From assembly GCF_005502935.1 (NCBI RefSeq), contig NZ_SCMP01000012.1:1-64000 (forward strand): 64,000 nt of DNA. Direction: 5' to 3'. This stretch comes from Pseudomonas sp. 2FG. Its GTDB lineage: Bacteria > Pseudomonadota > Gammaproteobacteria > Pseudomonadales > Pseudomonadaceae. The notes below the pieces were generated by a model, which had not been told where the DNA came from, did not search any database, and saw only the letters and a list, made by a program, of their open reading frames with translations. The stretch's first letter is position 1, and each line of letters opens with the position of its first letter. The position numbers were made by a program, and so were the translations under genes. Below are positions 47,843 to 56,295 of the stretch, one piece after another.

Positions 47843-49842
47843 AGATTGTTCTGAAGTTCCTGGAGCTGCATTTTCGCAGGTCGGTCGAAACTATCGAGTT
47901 CGAGCGCGTCAACTTTTTCTGGGGCAAGATTGGGGCTGGAAAGTCCAGTATCGCCCGGCTGGTCGACTACTGTCTGGGTGCGGAGATCAATCTCACTCCA
48001 GCTCTTCAGCTTGAGTTTGCCCAGGCGGTGTTGAGCCTTGAAGTTGAGGGCCGAAGGCTAACAATTTACCGGGAGCGGGAATCCAGCAACGTTGTAGCAG
48101 CATGGAAGGAAGGTAACGACTCGTTAGAGGTGCTCATCCCTGCGCGAAGGGCTGATGGCGTTGTGGTGCCTGGCACTTCAATTGAAGTGCTTTCGGACTT
48201 GATTTTCCATCTCGCCGACTTGCCTGTGCCCAAGGTACGCAAGGGGCGTCGCACCGCCGACCCTAGCATGGTGCGGCTCAGTCTTCGTGACCTTATACGT
48301 TTCTGCTACATCGACCAGGATGAGATTGACAGCGACTTCTTCCGGTTGGACCTCGAGGGTGACTGGGCTCGTAGGGCGAAGAGCGTCGATGCGATGCGCT
48401 TTATCTTGGGCTACCACCAGGAGCGAGTCGCTGCGCTTGAGGCTGAGCTACAAGCTCTTCATGAGCAAAAGATGGCTGCCAAGGCCGCAGCGGAGGCGCT
48501 GACGAAGGTTCTAGAGGAGTCTGGCTTCTCCAATCCTGTTGAAATCGAAGCGCGCATCGAGGCGCTAAATGCTCAGCGCGATAAGGTTCGCGTGGCTGCA
48601 GTAGCCGCGAGGGAAAAGAGGGGAGATGGTGGAGGGCATGCTGTCGACATTCTGCGGCAGAGGGGCCGGGCGCTTAGCGCGGACCTCCAAGGCCTTGAAG
48701 ACATGCAGCAGGCCGTGCGGCAACGTGGGGAAGATACTGAACGCCACCTCAACGAACTGAGAATGCTGTCGGTCCGTTTCAGCCGAACAAAGTCGGCTCG
48801 GACAATATTGGCCGCCGTCGATTTCGCTGAATGTCCTCGCTGCACACAATTATTGCCAGGCAGGGCAGACTCCCTATGTTCGGTTTGTGGGCAGCCCGAA
48901 TACCAACAGCCTCATGAGCATTTAAGCAATGAGGTTGTCGAGGCTGATCTGAAATCACGGCTTGGGGAGCTCCAAGAGACGCTGCTGGGCCTCAAGCAGC
49001 AAGAGAAACGCGTCACGCGGCAGTTGGAGCGAGCGCAAGTGGAGAAGGCGTTGGTCGACCAGAGTTTGGACCAGCGGCTGAAAGACTACGATTCGGCATT
49101 CTTGTCCCAGGCGCTTGAGTTTGAGCGAGAAGCAACGGTTCTGGAGCAACAGGTCGGTTCGCTAATCTCCTACCGGAAATTGCCGGAGCGATTGGCGGAG
49201 TTATTATCAACTGCCGATTCTCTCCAGGGGCAGGAAAGCGAGTTGCGTGCCAGGCTGCTTCGGGAGCGAGAAAGTGCTTTCAAGGACCGCACCAACCTTG
49301 ATGACCTTGAGATGTTGTTCTTGGACTGCTTGGTCCGCTCATCCTTCCCTGGTATCAATGAGACCTTCAAGGTTTCTATTGACCCTAAGAGTTTCGTTCC
49401 AGAGGTCTTCCCGGTCGATGCAACGGAGTTTGCAGTGACTTCGTTTGCAAACATGGGCAGCGGCGGAATGAAGACTATCTTCAAGGCCTGCTACGCATTA
49501 GCACTTCATCGCCTCGCGGCGCAGACTGGCGCTGCGCTGCCGTCTTTGTTGGTGATGGACTCGGCTATGAAGAACGTCAGCGAACGGGAGAATCAAGAAC
49601 TGTTCCAAGCCTTCTATAGCCTAATGTACGAACTTGCTGCTGGTGAACTAAAGGACACACAGTTCATCCTTATTGACAAGGAGATGTTCCCAGTGCCAGA
49701 AGGCGTTGGTGTGAGGGTTCGTTCTCGTCACATGGCTCCAGGTAGCCGTGAGAACCCTCCGCTGGTGCCGTACTACAACGTGCCAGAGGCCGAGCAGCAG
49801 TTGTCAGAGCCAGTGGAGCCTGATGATGACGATGAACTTTAA
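47839..49842 (+). CDS. ABC-3C ATPase (DUF3732-like, SMC/Rad50 type)
   Basis: 667 residues. N-terminal Walker A FFWGKIGAGKSSIARLVDY (residues 29-37). A coiled coil runs from about 195 to 470, interrupted by a zinc hook CPRCTQLLPGRADSLCSVC (C332, C335, C347, C350). The C-terminal ATPase half has SFANMGSGGMKTIFKACYAL (signature-like) and the Walker B LPSLLVMDSAMKNVS. This is the RecN/Rad50-type ATPase of ABC-3C systems. It probably senses DNA structure and releases the nuclease. The acidic tail EPVEPDDDDEL ends the protein. Confidence 0.87.
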   Translation: MKIVLKFLELHFRRSVETIEFERVNFFWGKIGAGKSSIARLVDYCLGAEINLTPALQLEFAQAVLSLEVEGRRLTIYRERESSNVVAAWKEGNDSLEVLIPARRADGVVVPGTSIEVLSDLIFHLADLPVPKVRKGRRTADPSMVRLSLRDLIRFCYIDQDEIDSDFFRLDLEGDWARRAKSVDAMRFILGYHQERVAALEAELQALHEQKMAAKAAAEALTKVLEESGFSNPVEIEARIEALNAQRDKVRVAAVAAREKRGDGGGHAVDILRQRGRALSADLQGLEDMQQAVRQRGEDTERHLNELRMLSVRFSRTKSARTILAAVDFAECPRCTQLLPGRADSLCSVCGQPEYQQPHEHLSNEVVEADLKSRLGELQETLLGLKQQEKRVTRQLERAQVEKALVDQSLDQRLKDYDSAFLSQALEFEREATVLEQQVGSLISYRKLPERLAELLSTADSLQGQESELRARLLRERESAFKDRTNLDDLEMLFLDCLVRSSFPGINETFKVSIDPKSFVPEVFPVDATEFAVTSFANMGSGGMKTIFKACYALALHRLAAQTGAALPSLLVMDSAMKNVSERENQELFQAFYSLMYELAAGELKDTQFILIDKEMFPVPEGVGVRVRSRHMAPGSRENPPLVPYYNVPEAEQQLSEPVEPDDDDEL

Positions 49843-49940
49843 ACCTTCGGGGCACGGACATCGTCCAGAGGCTGGTATGGGGCGATAGCAGCAGTTCGTC
49901 AGTGATATTTCCCACGCAGGTTGATATCACTGACTGTGTG

Positions 49941-50135
49941 TCATTGAGCAGAGTCAATGCTTATGAGAACTGCTGCTTTCTTGAGAAGCCACCAGAACAC
50001 CGTACAGGTCAATACTGCGATGATCAGCGCTGGCAAAAAGCGCAGCATGACGATCCCTATCAAGACGGCCACTGCACAGCCGACCAGTACGCCAATGAAG
50101 GCGAACAGCAAAACGATAAAGCGCACCACACTCAC
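49941..50135 (-). CDS. Small two-transmembrane island protein, copy 1
   Basis: 64 residues from a GTG start preceded by AGGAG. Two hydrophobic segments (VVRFIVLLFAFIGVLVGCAV and PALIIAVLTCTVFWWLL) separated by a short turn. Related to the gene at 52218 and to the remnant at 45336. Unknown function; typical of island backbones. Confidence 0.65.
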   Translation of the reverse strand: MSVVRFIVLLFAFIGVLVGCAVAVLIGIVMLRFLPALIIAVLTCTVFWWLLKKAAVLISIDSAQ

Positions 50136-50390
50136 GGCAATCTCCTATTCGTTGATGCAAGCGAACATGAACTGTTTCTCGGACTGGTCATGCTCGGTGA
50201 TTGACTTAAGGTCAGAGCTCTAGTTGTCGTTACTGATTTGCGGTTTTGCAGCATGCAAGGTTGTAGCAGCTCCCTGTTTCCAAACATACGACGAGTCTGA
50301 CGCAGCATAAAAAAAACACCGGCGCGGGGCCGGTGTCAGGTGATTTTTATCAATGTACAGTCGGTACTAAAACTCTAATTACATAACCGA
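50136..50390. other. Gap with a minus-strand terminator
   Basis: 255 bases. Apart from the terminator at 50307-50336 nothing is recognised. Confidence 0.4.
50307..50336 (-). terminator. Terminator of the secreted-protein gene
   Basis: On the minus strand ACACCGGCC-N3-GCGCCGGTGT-type hairpin followed by a run of T (plus-strand AAAAAAAA at 50309-50316), 54 bases after the gene at 50391. Confidence 0.85.
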
Positions 50391-50903
50391 TCATTCGTTC
50401 TCCGCATCCCAGGCTTCACCACCGGGAGCCACCGGCGCACCACCTTTTTCCGACGCCCACGGGTTACCCACCGGATCTTCTTTGAACTTCGGACCACGGC
50501 CGGCGGCATAGGCCACCGCATTGCCGTTGTAATCTTCGTCGATGTAGAAGCGGTAGGTCAGGACATATTCGCCCCACGGACCGTTGCCGGCGAAGAAGCC
50601 ACGCTCGTAGGTCTCAGAACCGACCGACGAGCACACCCGCGATTGGCTGCATTCGACCAGGAACTTGCCACCGATTTCGCGCACCATCTGCGATCCGTTA
50701 TCGGCGGTGTAGACTTCGCTGTAGGTGGCTTTGGTGGTGGGAATGCTGCAGTCCCAACGCTTGGACACATCGCTACCCGAAACAGCAAGGGTGAATTTTT
50801 CTTCGCAGGGCTGGTAGTCACGTCCGAGGACGTACTCGGCCGCGTAGGTGGGGAGGGCGACAACAGCTAGAGTGGTCAGAAAAGCCAGTTTGATCATTTT
50901 CAA
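50391..50903 (-). CDS. Secreted/periplasmic protein of unknown function
   Basis: 170 residues. A clear Sec signal peptide (MKMIKLAFLTTLAVVALP, cleavage after TYAA). The mature part has six cysteines in possible pairs (CEEKF, WDCS, VECSQSRVCSS), suggesting disulphides, and an acidic, glycine-rich tail ending EAWDAENE. No family recognised. Own terminator; probably transcribed on its own or with the 50928 gene 24 bases upstream. Confidence 0.75.
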   Translation of the reverse strand: MKMIKLAFLTTLAVVALPTYAAEYVLGRDYQPCEEKFTLAVSGSDVSKRWDCSIPTTKATYSEVYTADNGSQMVREIGGKFLVECSQSRVCSSVGSETYERGFFAGNGPWGEYVLTYRFYIDEDYNGNAVAYAAGRGPKFKEDPVGNPWASEKGGAPVAPGGEAWDAENE

Positions 50904-50927
50904 GTTGGTATACCTATTGGGGATGAA

Positions 50928-51263
50928 TCACTTCTTGAATTTGACGACGATCCGGTTATCGATCGGGTATTTCTCGATCTCGTAGTCCGGGTTGAATGTC
51001 GCGATGTTGTGGAGAGCAATGCTGGCGGCAGAGAGCGCACCCACAGCCCCGGTGATGCCGCCAAAGAGGCTCCAAGCCGCAGTTGCGATGCGTCCTGCGG
51101 TGTAGACACGGCAGGTCATGCCGTTCGCTTCAATCTTGTTCTCCACCATGTTCACCGCGCTCATCAGGCGACCGCCAAGACCAATGACCTCGAAGGTTTC
51201 CTTGCGATTGATCAGTTGGGTCAGGGTGGAAGTGGAGAGCTCTTCGTATTGAATCCGTTTCAT
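50928..51263 (-). CDS. Unrecognised island protein with one hydrophobic segment
   Basis: 111 residues, ATG start. N-terminal soluble part (IQYEELSTSTLTQLINRKET), then a small-residue-rich hydrophobic stretch (SLFGGITGAVGALSAASIAL) and a basic C-terminus (NRIVVKFKK). The repeated G/A pattern resembles a glycine-zipper membrane segment. No function known. It reads away from the XRE gene, which starts 168 bases to the right on the other strand. Confidence 0.65.
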   Translation of the reverse strand: MKRIQYEELSTSTLTQLINRKETFEVIGLGGRLMSAVNMVENKIEANGMTCRVYTAGRIATAAWSLFGGITGAVGALSAASIALHNIATFNPDYEIEKYPIDNRIVVKFKK

Positions 51264-51430
51264 TTGCTATGGGTCTCGACATGCATGGTGTGGGGCTCTG
51301 GAGGTACTCGAAACTTTCAACAAGTCATCGCGTGCAGACGAAATACAACCTTGTGGGTTGGATAACAACCTCTGAAGCCCTTCATGTCAAGAGGATGGCA
51401 CTCGACCATCCAAGTTGACTTGGAGGGGCC

Positions 51431-51778
51431 ATGCAGAAGACCGATACGAAACATCTGGCGGGTTTGGTTGGCCGAGCGATTGCCCGCCAGCGCAATCGGT
51501 GTGGACTGACTCAGGAGGAAGTTGCCGAGCGTTTGGGTGTTGGCAACGAAGCGGTGTCGCGCATTGAGCGCGGCGTCGTGATGCCCAATGTCGAGCGCCT
51601 CATGGAGTTGGCCTCCATTTTTGGTTGCGAGACGGCCGATCTGCTGACCGAGGCCAGCCATCGCCCTGAGGATCAGGCCAGCCGCATCCAGTACCTGTTG
51701 TCGACCTTGGATCAGGCGGACCGGCAATTGGTCATGGGACTGGTCGAGAGCCTGGCGGAGCGCCTGCAGCGCAGCTGA
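51431..51778 (+). CDS. XRE-family transcriptional regulator
   Basis: 115 residues. Classic Cro/CI helix-turn-helix: IARQRNRCGLTQEEVAERLG then NEAVSRIERGVVMPNVERL (residues 18-60). A short helical C-terminus for dimerisation. Ribosome site GGAGGG. The divergent position with respect to the 50928 gene suggests it controls that promoter. Ends next to a convergent gene. Confidence 0.92.
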   Translation: MQKTDTKHLAGLVGRAIARQRNRCGLTQEEVAERLGVGNEAVSRIERGVVMPNVERLMELASIFGCETADLLTEASHRPEDQASRIQYLLSTLDQADRQLVMGLVESLAERLQRS

Positions 51779-52123
51779 TTAGCCTGTATCACCTGACGAC
51801 CTCTCCTCTGGTTGTTCATTAAAGGTGGCGCCACAGCGCAGACAAAGGCAGTTGTGGCTGCCAAACCAGAACTTCGCCACGTCCTGACTTACCAGCAGGC
51901 CAACCTGATTGCCAGCCAGTGCACCGGCAGCGCCGCAGAGCGTGGCCTCGAACAGCTCACCCAGCGCGGATCCTGGCCCTGAGTCGGTCGTAGGGGTGGG
52001 CATGCCAGGCTGGCGGATGCCATGCAGCACGCCATCCAGTACTCCAATCAATAGGGCGATACCCAAGGCAGCATCCTTGGGCAGTACGGCAATCGAGTCG
52101 CAGATCAAACAGTGTCTGCTCAT
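51779..52123 (-). CDS. Zinc-ribbon/glycine-zipper protein A
   Basis: 114 residues; start at the ATG 52123 because GAGGA lies seven bases before it, which does not fit the ATG at 52129. N-terminal CLIC and C-terminal CLRCGATF give four cysteines of a split zinc ribbon. Between them is a small-residue-rich hydrophobic stretch (ALGELFEATLCGAAGALAG). Same plan as the 55555 gene but with low identity, so they look like old duplicates. Confidence 0.65.
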   Translation of the reverse strand: MSRHCLICDSIAVLPKDAALGIALLIGVLDGVLHGIRQPGMPTPTTDSGPGSALGELFEATLCGAAGALAGNQVGLLVSQDVAKFWFGSHNCLCLRCGATFNEQPEERSSGDTG

Positions 52124-52140
52124 GAGCATTTCCTCGCATG

Positions 52141-52168
52141 AAAGAAAAACCCGCCGTGACGGCGGGTT
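52141..52168 (-). terminator. Minus-strand terminator after the small membrane gene
   Basis: AACCCGCCG-tca-CGGCGGGTT on the minus strand, followed by TTTTTCTTT. It lies between the 52218 and 51779 genes and separates their transcripts. Confidence 0.85.
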
Positions 52169-52217
52169 GTGGGAGCTGTGATGTAACCTGGGGGCGGCAG
52201 GCAGTGTCGGCTTCGCA

Positions 52218-52424
52218 TTACCAGCCGTCGTCGTGCGGGGCTCCGGCCGAGTTCGCGATTCCGGCCCTGCTCAGCACACCGACGAAGAGTCCGCACGCCA
52301 GCAATACTGCGAGCAGGACGAGCGGAAAGCGCAGCAGCAATGCGAAGGCCAATATGAACGCCCCCGCTGCGGCCATCGTCCCAATGAAGACGAACACGCA
52401 GAATATGAAACGAAGCAGCGTCAT
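52218..52424 (-). CDS. Small two-transmembrane island protein, copy 2
   Basis: 68 residues, ATG overlapping the stop of the upstream RDF-like gene (ATGA). Two hydrophobic segments (TLLRFIFCVFVFIGTMAAA and RFPLVLLAVLLACGLFVGVL) as in the copy at 49941, and a short polar tail. Translationally coupled to the RDF-like gene. Confidence 0.72.
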   Translation of the reverse strand: MTLLRFIFCVFVFIGTMAAAGAFILAFALLLRFPLVLLAVLLACGLFVGVLSRAGIANSAGAPHDDGW

Positions 52425-53329
52425 GGTGAGACTCCAGGTGAGGGGCTTTCTGTAGCCAGCGATTCCAGCTTGTCCGCCAACGTGGGTTTGTTCGGTGCCG
52501 AGGAATCCGCCTCGGTTTTTTTCGGATCAGGAAGCGGGAAAAACTCCTCGACGATGGTGCCGCTGTCTTCTTCGTTGTCCTCGAAGGCGCCATTGCCCAG
52601 TCCCTGCCGCGCTGCGTTATCCAAAGCAGCCTGATCGAAACCGGCGACCTGGCGCGCCTCATCCACCTCCTTGGCGGCGAGCAGGGCCTCCTCCATGCGC
52701 ATGCCGCTGCGCACTGTGATGTCGGCATAGAAAATCGGCGTGCCGTGACTCTGCCGGGTCGACTTGCCGCGCAGACGCAGCTCTAAGGGCAGGCAGGCCA
52801 GCCGATGGCCGGAGATGGCCTGGAGGTACTGCAAGCGTGCGGCGAGGGTACGGATGCTGTTGAAGCCGGTGGTGCGGAAGACAAAACTGCCGAGCGGATC
52901 GTCGTCGCCAATCACCACGTTCAGCCGCCCGTAGGGTTTGCAGACGCCACCCTTAGCCAGCGGACAGGCATCCGGCGACGGGCAGGGCAGCGTCTTGATC
53001 CCGTCCTCACCCTGTCGTTTGCACGTTTCGCCATTCCCGACGCAGAGGGGGCGCCCCGTGTTGCGATCGAACAGGGTGTAGTCGGCGCGGAAATTCAGCT
53101 CCGGCTCATTAAACAACAGGCGTATCGGGATGCTGCGCAGCTTGCCCTCTTGGGCTTGGCGCAGCTCGTCGTTGAGCGGATGCAGCAGCCAGCCGTCCCG
53201 TCCTTGCACCTGAGAGGTGATGGTGAACTGATCGTCCTTCTCCGGCAGGCGCTTGCCGTTCTTCTCGATGACCTTGCCGATGGAGATGCGCCCGAGTACG
53301 GGCGGGGTGAGAGCGAGACCTTTCAGCAT
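52421..53329 (-). CDS. Recombination-directionality-factor-like protein
   Basis: 302 residues from the ATG reading MLKGLALTPP, after AGGAG; an in-frame start 13 codons earlier is poorer. Contains IPIRLLFNEPELNFRADYTL, a cysteine cluster CKRQG...CPSPDACPLAKGGVC probably binding zinc, GRLNVVIGDDDPLGSFVFRTTGFNS and SGHRLACLPLELRL. This matches phage and island proteins often annotated as hydrolase/metal-binding or as Gp3-like recombination directionality factors. The residues after 240 are acidic. It sits with YqaJ and DUF932 genes, a recurrent backbone set. Confidence 0.72.
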   Translation of the reverse strand: MLKGLALTPPVLGRISIGKVIEKNGKRLPEKDDQFTITSQVQGRDGWLLHPLNDELRQAQEGKLRSIPIRLLFNEPELNFRADYTLFDRNTGRPLCVGNGETCKRQGEDGIKTLPCPSPDACPLAKGGVCKPYGRLNVVIGDDDPLGSFVFRTTGFNSIRTLAARLQYLQAISGHRLACLPLELRLRGKSTRQSHGTPIFYADITVRSGMRMEEALLAAKEVDEARQVAGFDQAALDNAARQGLGNGAFEDNEEDSGTIVEEFFPLPDPKKTEADSSAPNKPTLADKLESLATESPSPGVSP

Positions 53330-53348
53330 GGTGGTTCTCCTGGAAATG

Positions 53349-53388
53349 AAAAAAGGCCATCCGGGCAACAGGTGTCGCCGGGATGACC
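53349..53388 (-). terminator. Minus-strand hairpin between YqaJ and RDF-like genes
   Basis: GGTCATCC/GGATGGCC stem with one G-U pair and a 10-16 base loop, followed on the minus strand by TTTTTT. It could end the YqaJ transcript ahead of the RDF-like gene. Confidence 0.6.
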
Positions 53389-53413
53389 AAGGGGGAAGTG
53401 ACGAAGGAGGGGA

Positions 53414-54415
53414 TCAGTTGATCAGGAAGCGGCGGCTGCCTTCCTTGAGCTTGGTGTAGCGCACCTGCAGGTAGGGCTTGTCCTGGAGCATCCGATCCAC
53501 ATCGAGCACGGTGCTGTCCTTGGCTTTCTTCCAGCTGATATAGCCGTTGCTGAACTCCGCTCGGGTGGCCTCGCCCATGGCCTGCTGCAACAACTGCTTT
53601 AGCTTGGCCTCGCGCGTTTCCTTCTCGGCCATCGACTGGCGCACGGCTTTGAGCTCCAGGTACGCCGCCGCCAGTCCGGCATGGCCGCTGAAGTCCAGCG
53701 TCTGGCCGTTGTCCTCCGGATAGAGACAGCGCAAAGCCGCCTCGGCCGACGCGCTACCGTCGGCGGGTGGTGGGGTGTCGGTTTCCACGTAGGTCCAGAA
53801 CTTGCGCTCCAGTTCGATCAGGCGGGCGATCATTTGCTCGTCTCGCTCGATGCGGTGGATCTCCAGCGATTGACCGCCGAGCAGCACTGCTACATCGGCC
53901 GCCTGCTTGCCGGTGACGGCGAGCTGGTGCATCACCTGCAACTGCACATACTCGGGTACGCCTTCCTTCCAGAGGCGTGCCCCGTTTATACCGGCGGTCT
54001 TGCATTCGAGGATCTGCACGTCGTCGGCCCCGATTACCTCGCGGTCGATGTTGGCGAGCATCCAGGACAACTCGGGATGCGGATGCTGCAGCACGGCGTT
54101 GATGCGCCGGACCTTGTTCTTGGTGCGTTTGCTGTAATGCCAGGCCACGATGGGCTCCAACACGTTGCCCCAGTAGGCAGGGCTTTCCTCATCCTGAGGA
54201 TCGGCTTTCGGCAGTGCCGCGTCGCGGCCGGTTTTCTCTAGCCACAACTCCAGTTGCGACTTGTACGGATTGAGGCCAACGGCGGCGGCTGCATCCGAGC
54301 TGCCGATGCCCTGCTTGCGTACGGTGAGCCAGTCTTCGCGAGGCAATTCCTTGGTGCTGATCAGGCGCAGCGCCGGGCGTGCCTTGCCCTTGCTGCTCAA
54401 TGGAGTCGCTTTCAT
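53414..54415 (-). CDS. YqaJ-family viral recombinase / lambda-exonuclease-like nuclease
   Basis: 333 residues from ATG 54415 after AAGGTG. N-terminal GIGSSDAAAAVGLNPYKSQL, the helix motif of YqaJ/lambda-exo; then WGNVLEPIVAWHY with the acidic residue, and VQILECKTAG with E-x-K, completing the PD-(D/E)XK set. The C-terminus is a helical region. Such proteins act as 5'-3' exonucleases with single-strand annealing partners in phage-type recombination; no RecT-like partner is visible in the window. Confidence 0.9.
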   Translation of the reverse strand: MKATPLSSKGKARPALRLISTKELPREDWLTVRKQGIGSSDAAAAVGLNPYKSQLELWLEKTGRDAALPKADPQDEESPAYWGNVLEPIVAWHYSKRTKNKVRRINAVLQHPHPELSWMLANIDREVIGADDVQILECKTAGINGARLWKEGVPEYVQLQVMHQLAVTGKQAADVAVLLGGQSLEIHRIERDEQMIARLIELERKFWTYVETDTPPPADGSASAEAALRCLYPEDNGQTLDFSGHAGLAAAYLELKAVRQSMAEKETREAKLKQLLQQAMGEATRAEFSNGYISWKKAKDSTVLDVDRMLQDKPYLQVRYTKLKEGSRRFLIN

Positions 54416-54434
54416 TGCGTTCACCTTGTGGGCA

Positions 54435-54471
54435 TAAAAACGCCCGATCAGCGCGAGGCTGACCGGGCGTC
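54435..54471 (-). terminator. Terminator after the DUF932 gene
   Basis: A 12-bp stem ACGCCCGGTCAG/CTGATCGGGCGT (one mismatch-type wobble), 7-base loop, followed by TTTTTA on the minus strand. It separates the DUF932 and YqaJ transcripts. Confidence 0.8.
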
Positions 54472-54493
54472 ATAGGGTGGAAGAGGTAAGTGG

Positions 54494-55462
54494 TCAGGCG
54501 ACCAGTTGCAGGGCGGTGTCCAGGGCGCGTTGCTTGATCTGCGCGCCCTGGCCGAACCAGGCCGAGTCCATGCGGTACTCGTTGCTGCGGGCACGGCGCT
54601 CGTGATCGACGAACTCGGTCACGGAGTTGAGCAGGCCCCAGGCGGTGCCGCGTGCCGAGTCCAGTTGGCTGCCCCGACCGCGGCCTTCGTACAGCTCCTG
54701 GACCTTGCGCAGGGCGCGCTCGTTGGGCAGCACCTCCGGTAGAGCACCGGTCGGATTGGTTTCACACAGCACGTTCATGAAGAAGCCCAGCGCCTCATGC
54801 CACTGCACCTTGCGTTCGGCCAGTGCACGCATGCGGTACATGAAGTCGTCCCATTGCGAGACGGCGATGCCGAGTTGCTTCTTCACTGCCTTGGGATCGA
54901 AGCGGGTGTTGTGCGGCACCTTGATCGCCCGACTGGTGCCGTCCAGGGCGATGGTCAGGGTGTTGTTGCAGACCACCCGCACCGTGGTCGGTGTTGCGGT
55001 TGTTGCCAGGGTGCCATCGCAGGAGGTGGCCAGCAGCAGGTAGCCGTTGACCTGGTCGTTGCCCTTCAGGGCAGCACCTTGACCGGTACGCGCCAGCGCC
55101 CAGAACTTGCGGCCACCTTTGAGCACGCCGGCCGTTTCCAGCTCGTAGCCGGAGACCTCGGTGAGGTCGCGGTAGAACTCCAGCACCTCACGCGGCTGTA
55201 CGGTGTGGTAGCGGTTGGAGACCACCGACAGCGGGGCCTTGGTATCCGAGCGGAACAGTACTTTCTGCTCAGGGAACGAGTGGATAGCGCCCAGGTGGCC
55301 GACGGCATCCGATTTGAAATGCACGGGGCTTTCCTGGATCTGCCAGTCCATGCCGGCCTCACGTTGCCAGATTTCGATGGGTTGTTTTTGCGTGAGCTGA
55401 TTGCCAAGACCATGCCACGGAGTAGCGCCAGCGTAAGCCATTGTTTCGACGAGATGAGCCAT
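54494..55462 (-). CDS. DUF932 (phage/plasmid-like) protein
   Basis: 322 residues from the ATG reading MAHLVETMAYAG, after AAGGAA. It contains the family start ATPWHGLGNQL, FRSDTKAPLSVVSNRYHTVQ, FWALARTGQGA and RVVCNNTLTIAL. DUF932 proteins are widespread on plasmids, prophages and islands next to YqaJ and have no settled function. Its own terminator follows. Confidence 0.92.
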   Translation of the reverse strand: MAHLVETMAYAGATPWHGLGNQLTQKQPIEIWQREAGMDWQIQESPVHFKSDAVGHLGAIHSFPEQKVLFRSDTKAPLSVVSNRYHTVQPREVLEFYRDLTEVSGYELETAGVLKGGRKFWALARTGQGAALKGNDQVNGYLLLATSCDGTLATTATPTTVRVVCNNTLTIALDGTSRAIKVPHNTRFDPKAVKKQLGIAVSQWDDFMYRMRALAERKVQWHEALGFFMNVLCETNPTGALPEVLPNERALRKVQELYEGRGRGSQLDSARGTAWGLLNSVTEFVDHERRARSNEYRMDSAWFGQGAQIKQRALDTALQLVA

Positions 55463-55554
55463 GGTTGAGATTCCTTTGGGTACAGGCCGGCATAAGCGCT
55501 GCGCGAGGCGCAGCACTGACCGGACGATTGAAATGAAGGATGGGTGTGCCGGAA

Positions 55555-55884
55555 TCAGGCCGGCAGGTTGAAGCGATGACCGCAGAGCAGACAGAGGTTG
55601 TTGGCGAGCACGTGGCGGTCGAGCGTATCACCCAGTTGAGCGCCGAGTGCGCAGCCACCTACACCGCCGGCCAGGCCGCCGAGGATGGCGCCCGACACGG
55701 TTCCGAGGGTGATGCCGACAGGCCCGGCGATAGCGCCGAGAGCTGCGCCAGCCTGACCACCAGCGAGGGCAGCGCTGACGCCACGCGCAACACCGCCCAC
55801 GGTGCCGATGGCCGCACCGACTTTCATGGCGTGATGGAAGGAAGCGACTTTGGGGGAGTGACAGCGAGGGCACTGCAATGACAT
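55555..55884 (-). CDS. Zinc-ribbon/glycine-zipper protein B
   Basis: 109 residues from ATG 55884 after AAGGAGG. N-terminal CPRCHS, then a long glycine-rich hydrophobic region (VGGVARGVSAALAGGQAGAA and on) and C-terminal CLLCGHRF. Same plan as the gene at 51779. The glycine zipper can pack membrane helices; the split ribbon would bring both ends together. Confidence 0.75.
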   Translation of the reverse strand: MSLQCPRCHSPKVASFHHAMKVGAAIGTVGGVARGVSAALAGGQAGAALGAIAGPVGITLGTVSGAILGGLAGGVGGCALGAQLGDTLDRHVLANNLCLLCGHRFNLPA

Positions 55885-56295
55885 GGGGCGAACCTCCTTG
55901 GTGGTGATGTCATGGCAGTTATGTAGGGCTGAAATTTTTTTGAGTTGACACTGATGAGTATGTTTCATGCTTAACAGCGTCCCCAGCTTCTAGCATTATG
56001 AGTCACCTGTGTCTTTGTCCAGTGATCCATAGCGCTCCATAAATCGGGCCTTTCGGCCAATCTTAGCCCTCGTAACCCCACGTTTATCCAGAAAAAAGCC
56101 CTGATGCAGTCACCAGTTTTTGAAGTAGAAAATTGCCTGAAAAACGCTCTCCCAGGGGCGTTTGAAAAGGCCTGAAAGCCGCAAAAAACCTAGACGCGAC
56201 AGCCACTTGTGCCTAGTATTCACGCCATATTCCGTCCCCGTCACTCGTCACGATTTTGGGTGTAGGAGGCACGCATACTCGTTAGGGATTCCCTC
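55885..56295. other. Gap between the backbone and the methyltransferase module
   Basis: About 410 bases. A TTGACA at 55944-55949 with a weak TGCTTA 17 bases on could be a plus-strand promoter. An inverted repeat AAACGC/GCGTTT spans about 56140-56163. GTAGGAGG lies before the methyltransferase ATG, though at 25 bases distance. No gene is recognised. Confidence 0.4.
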
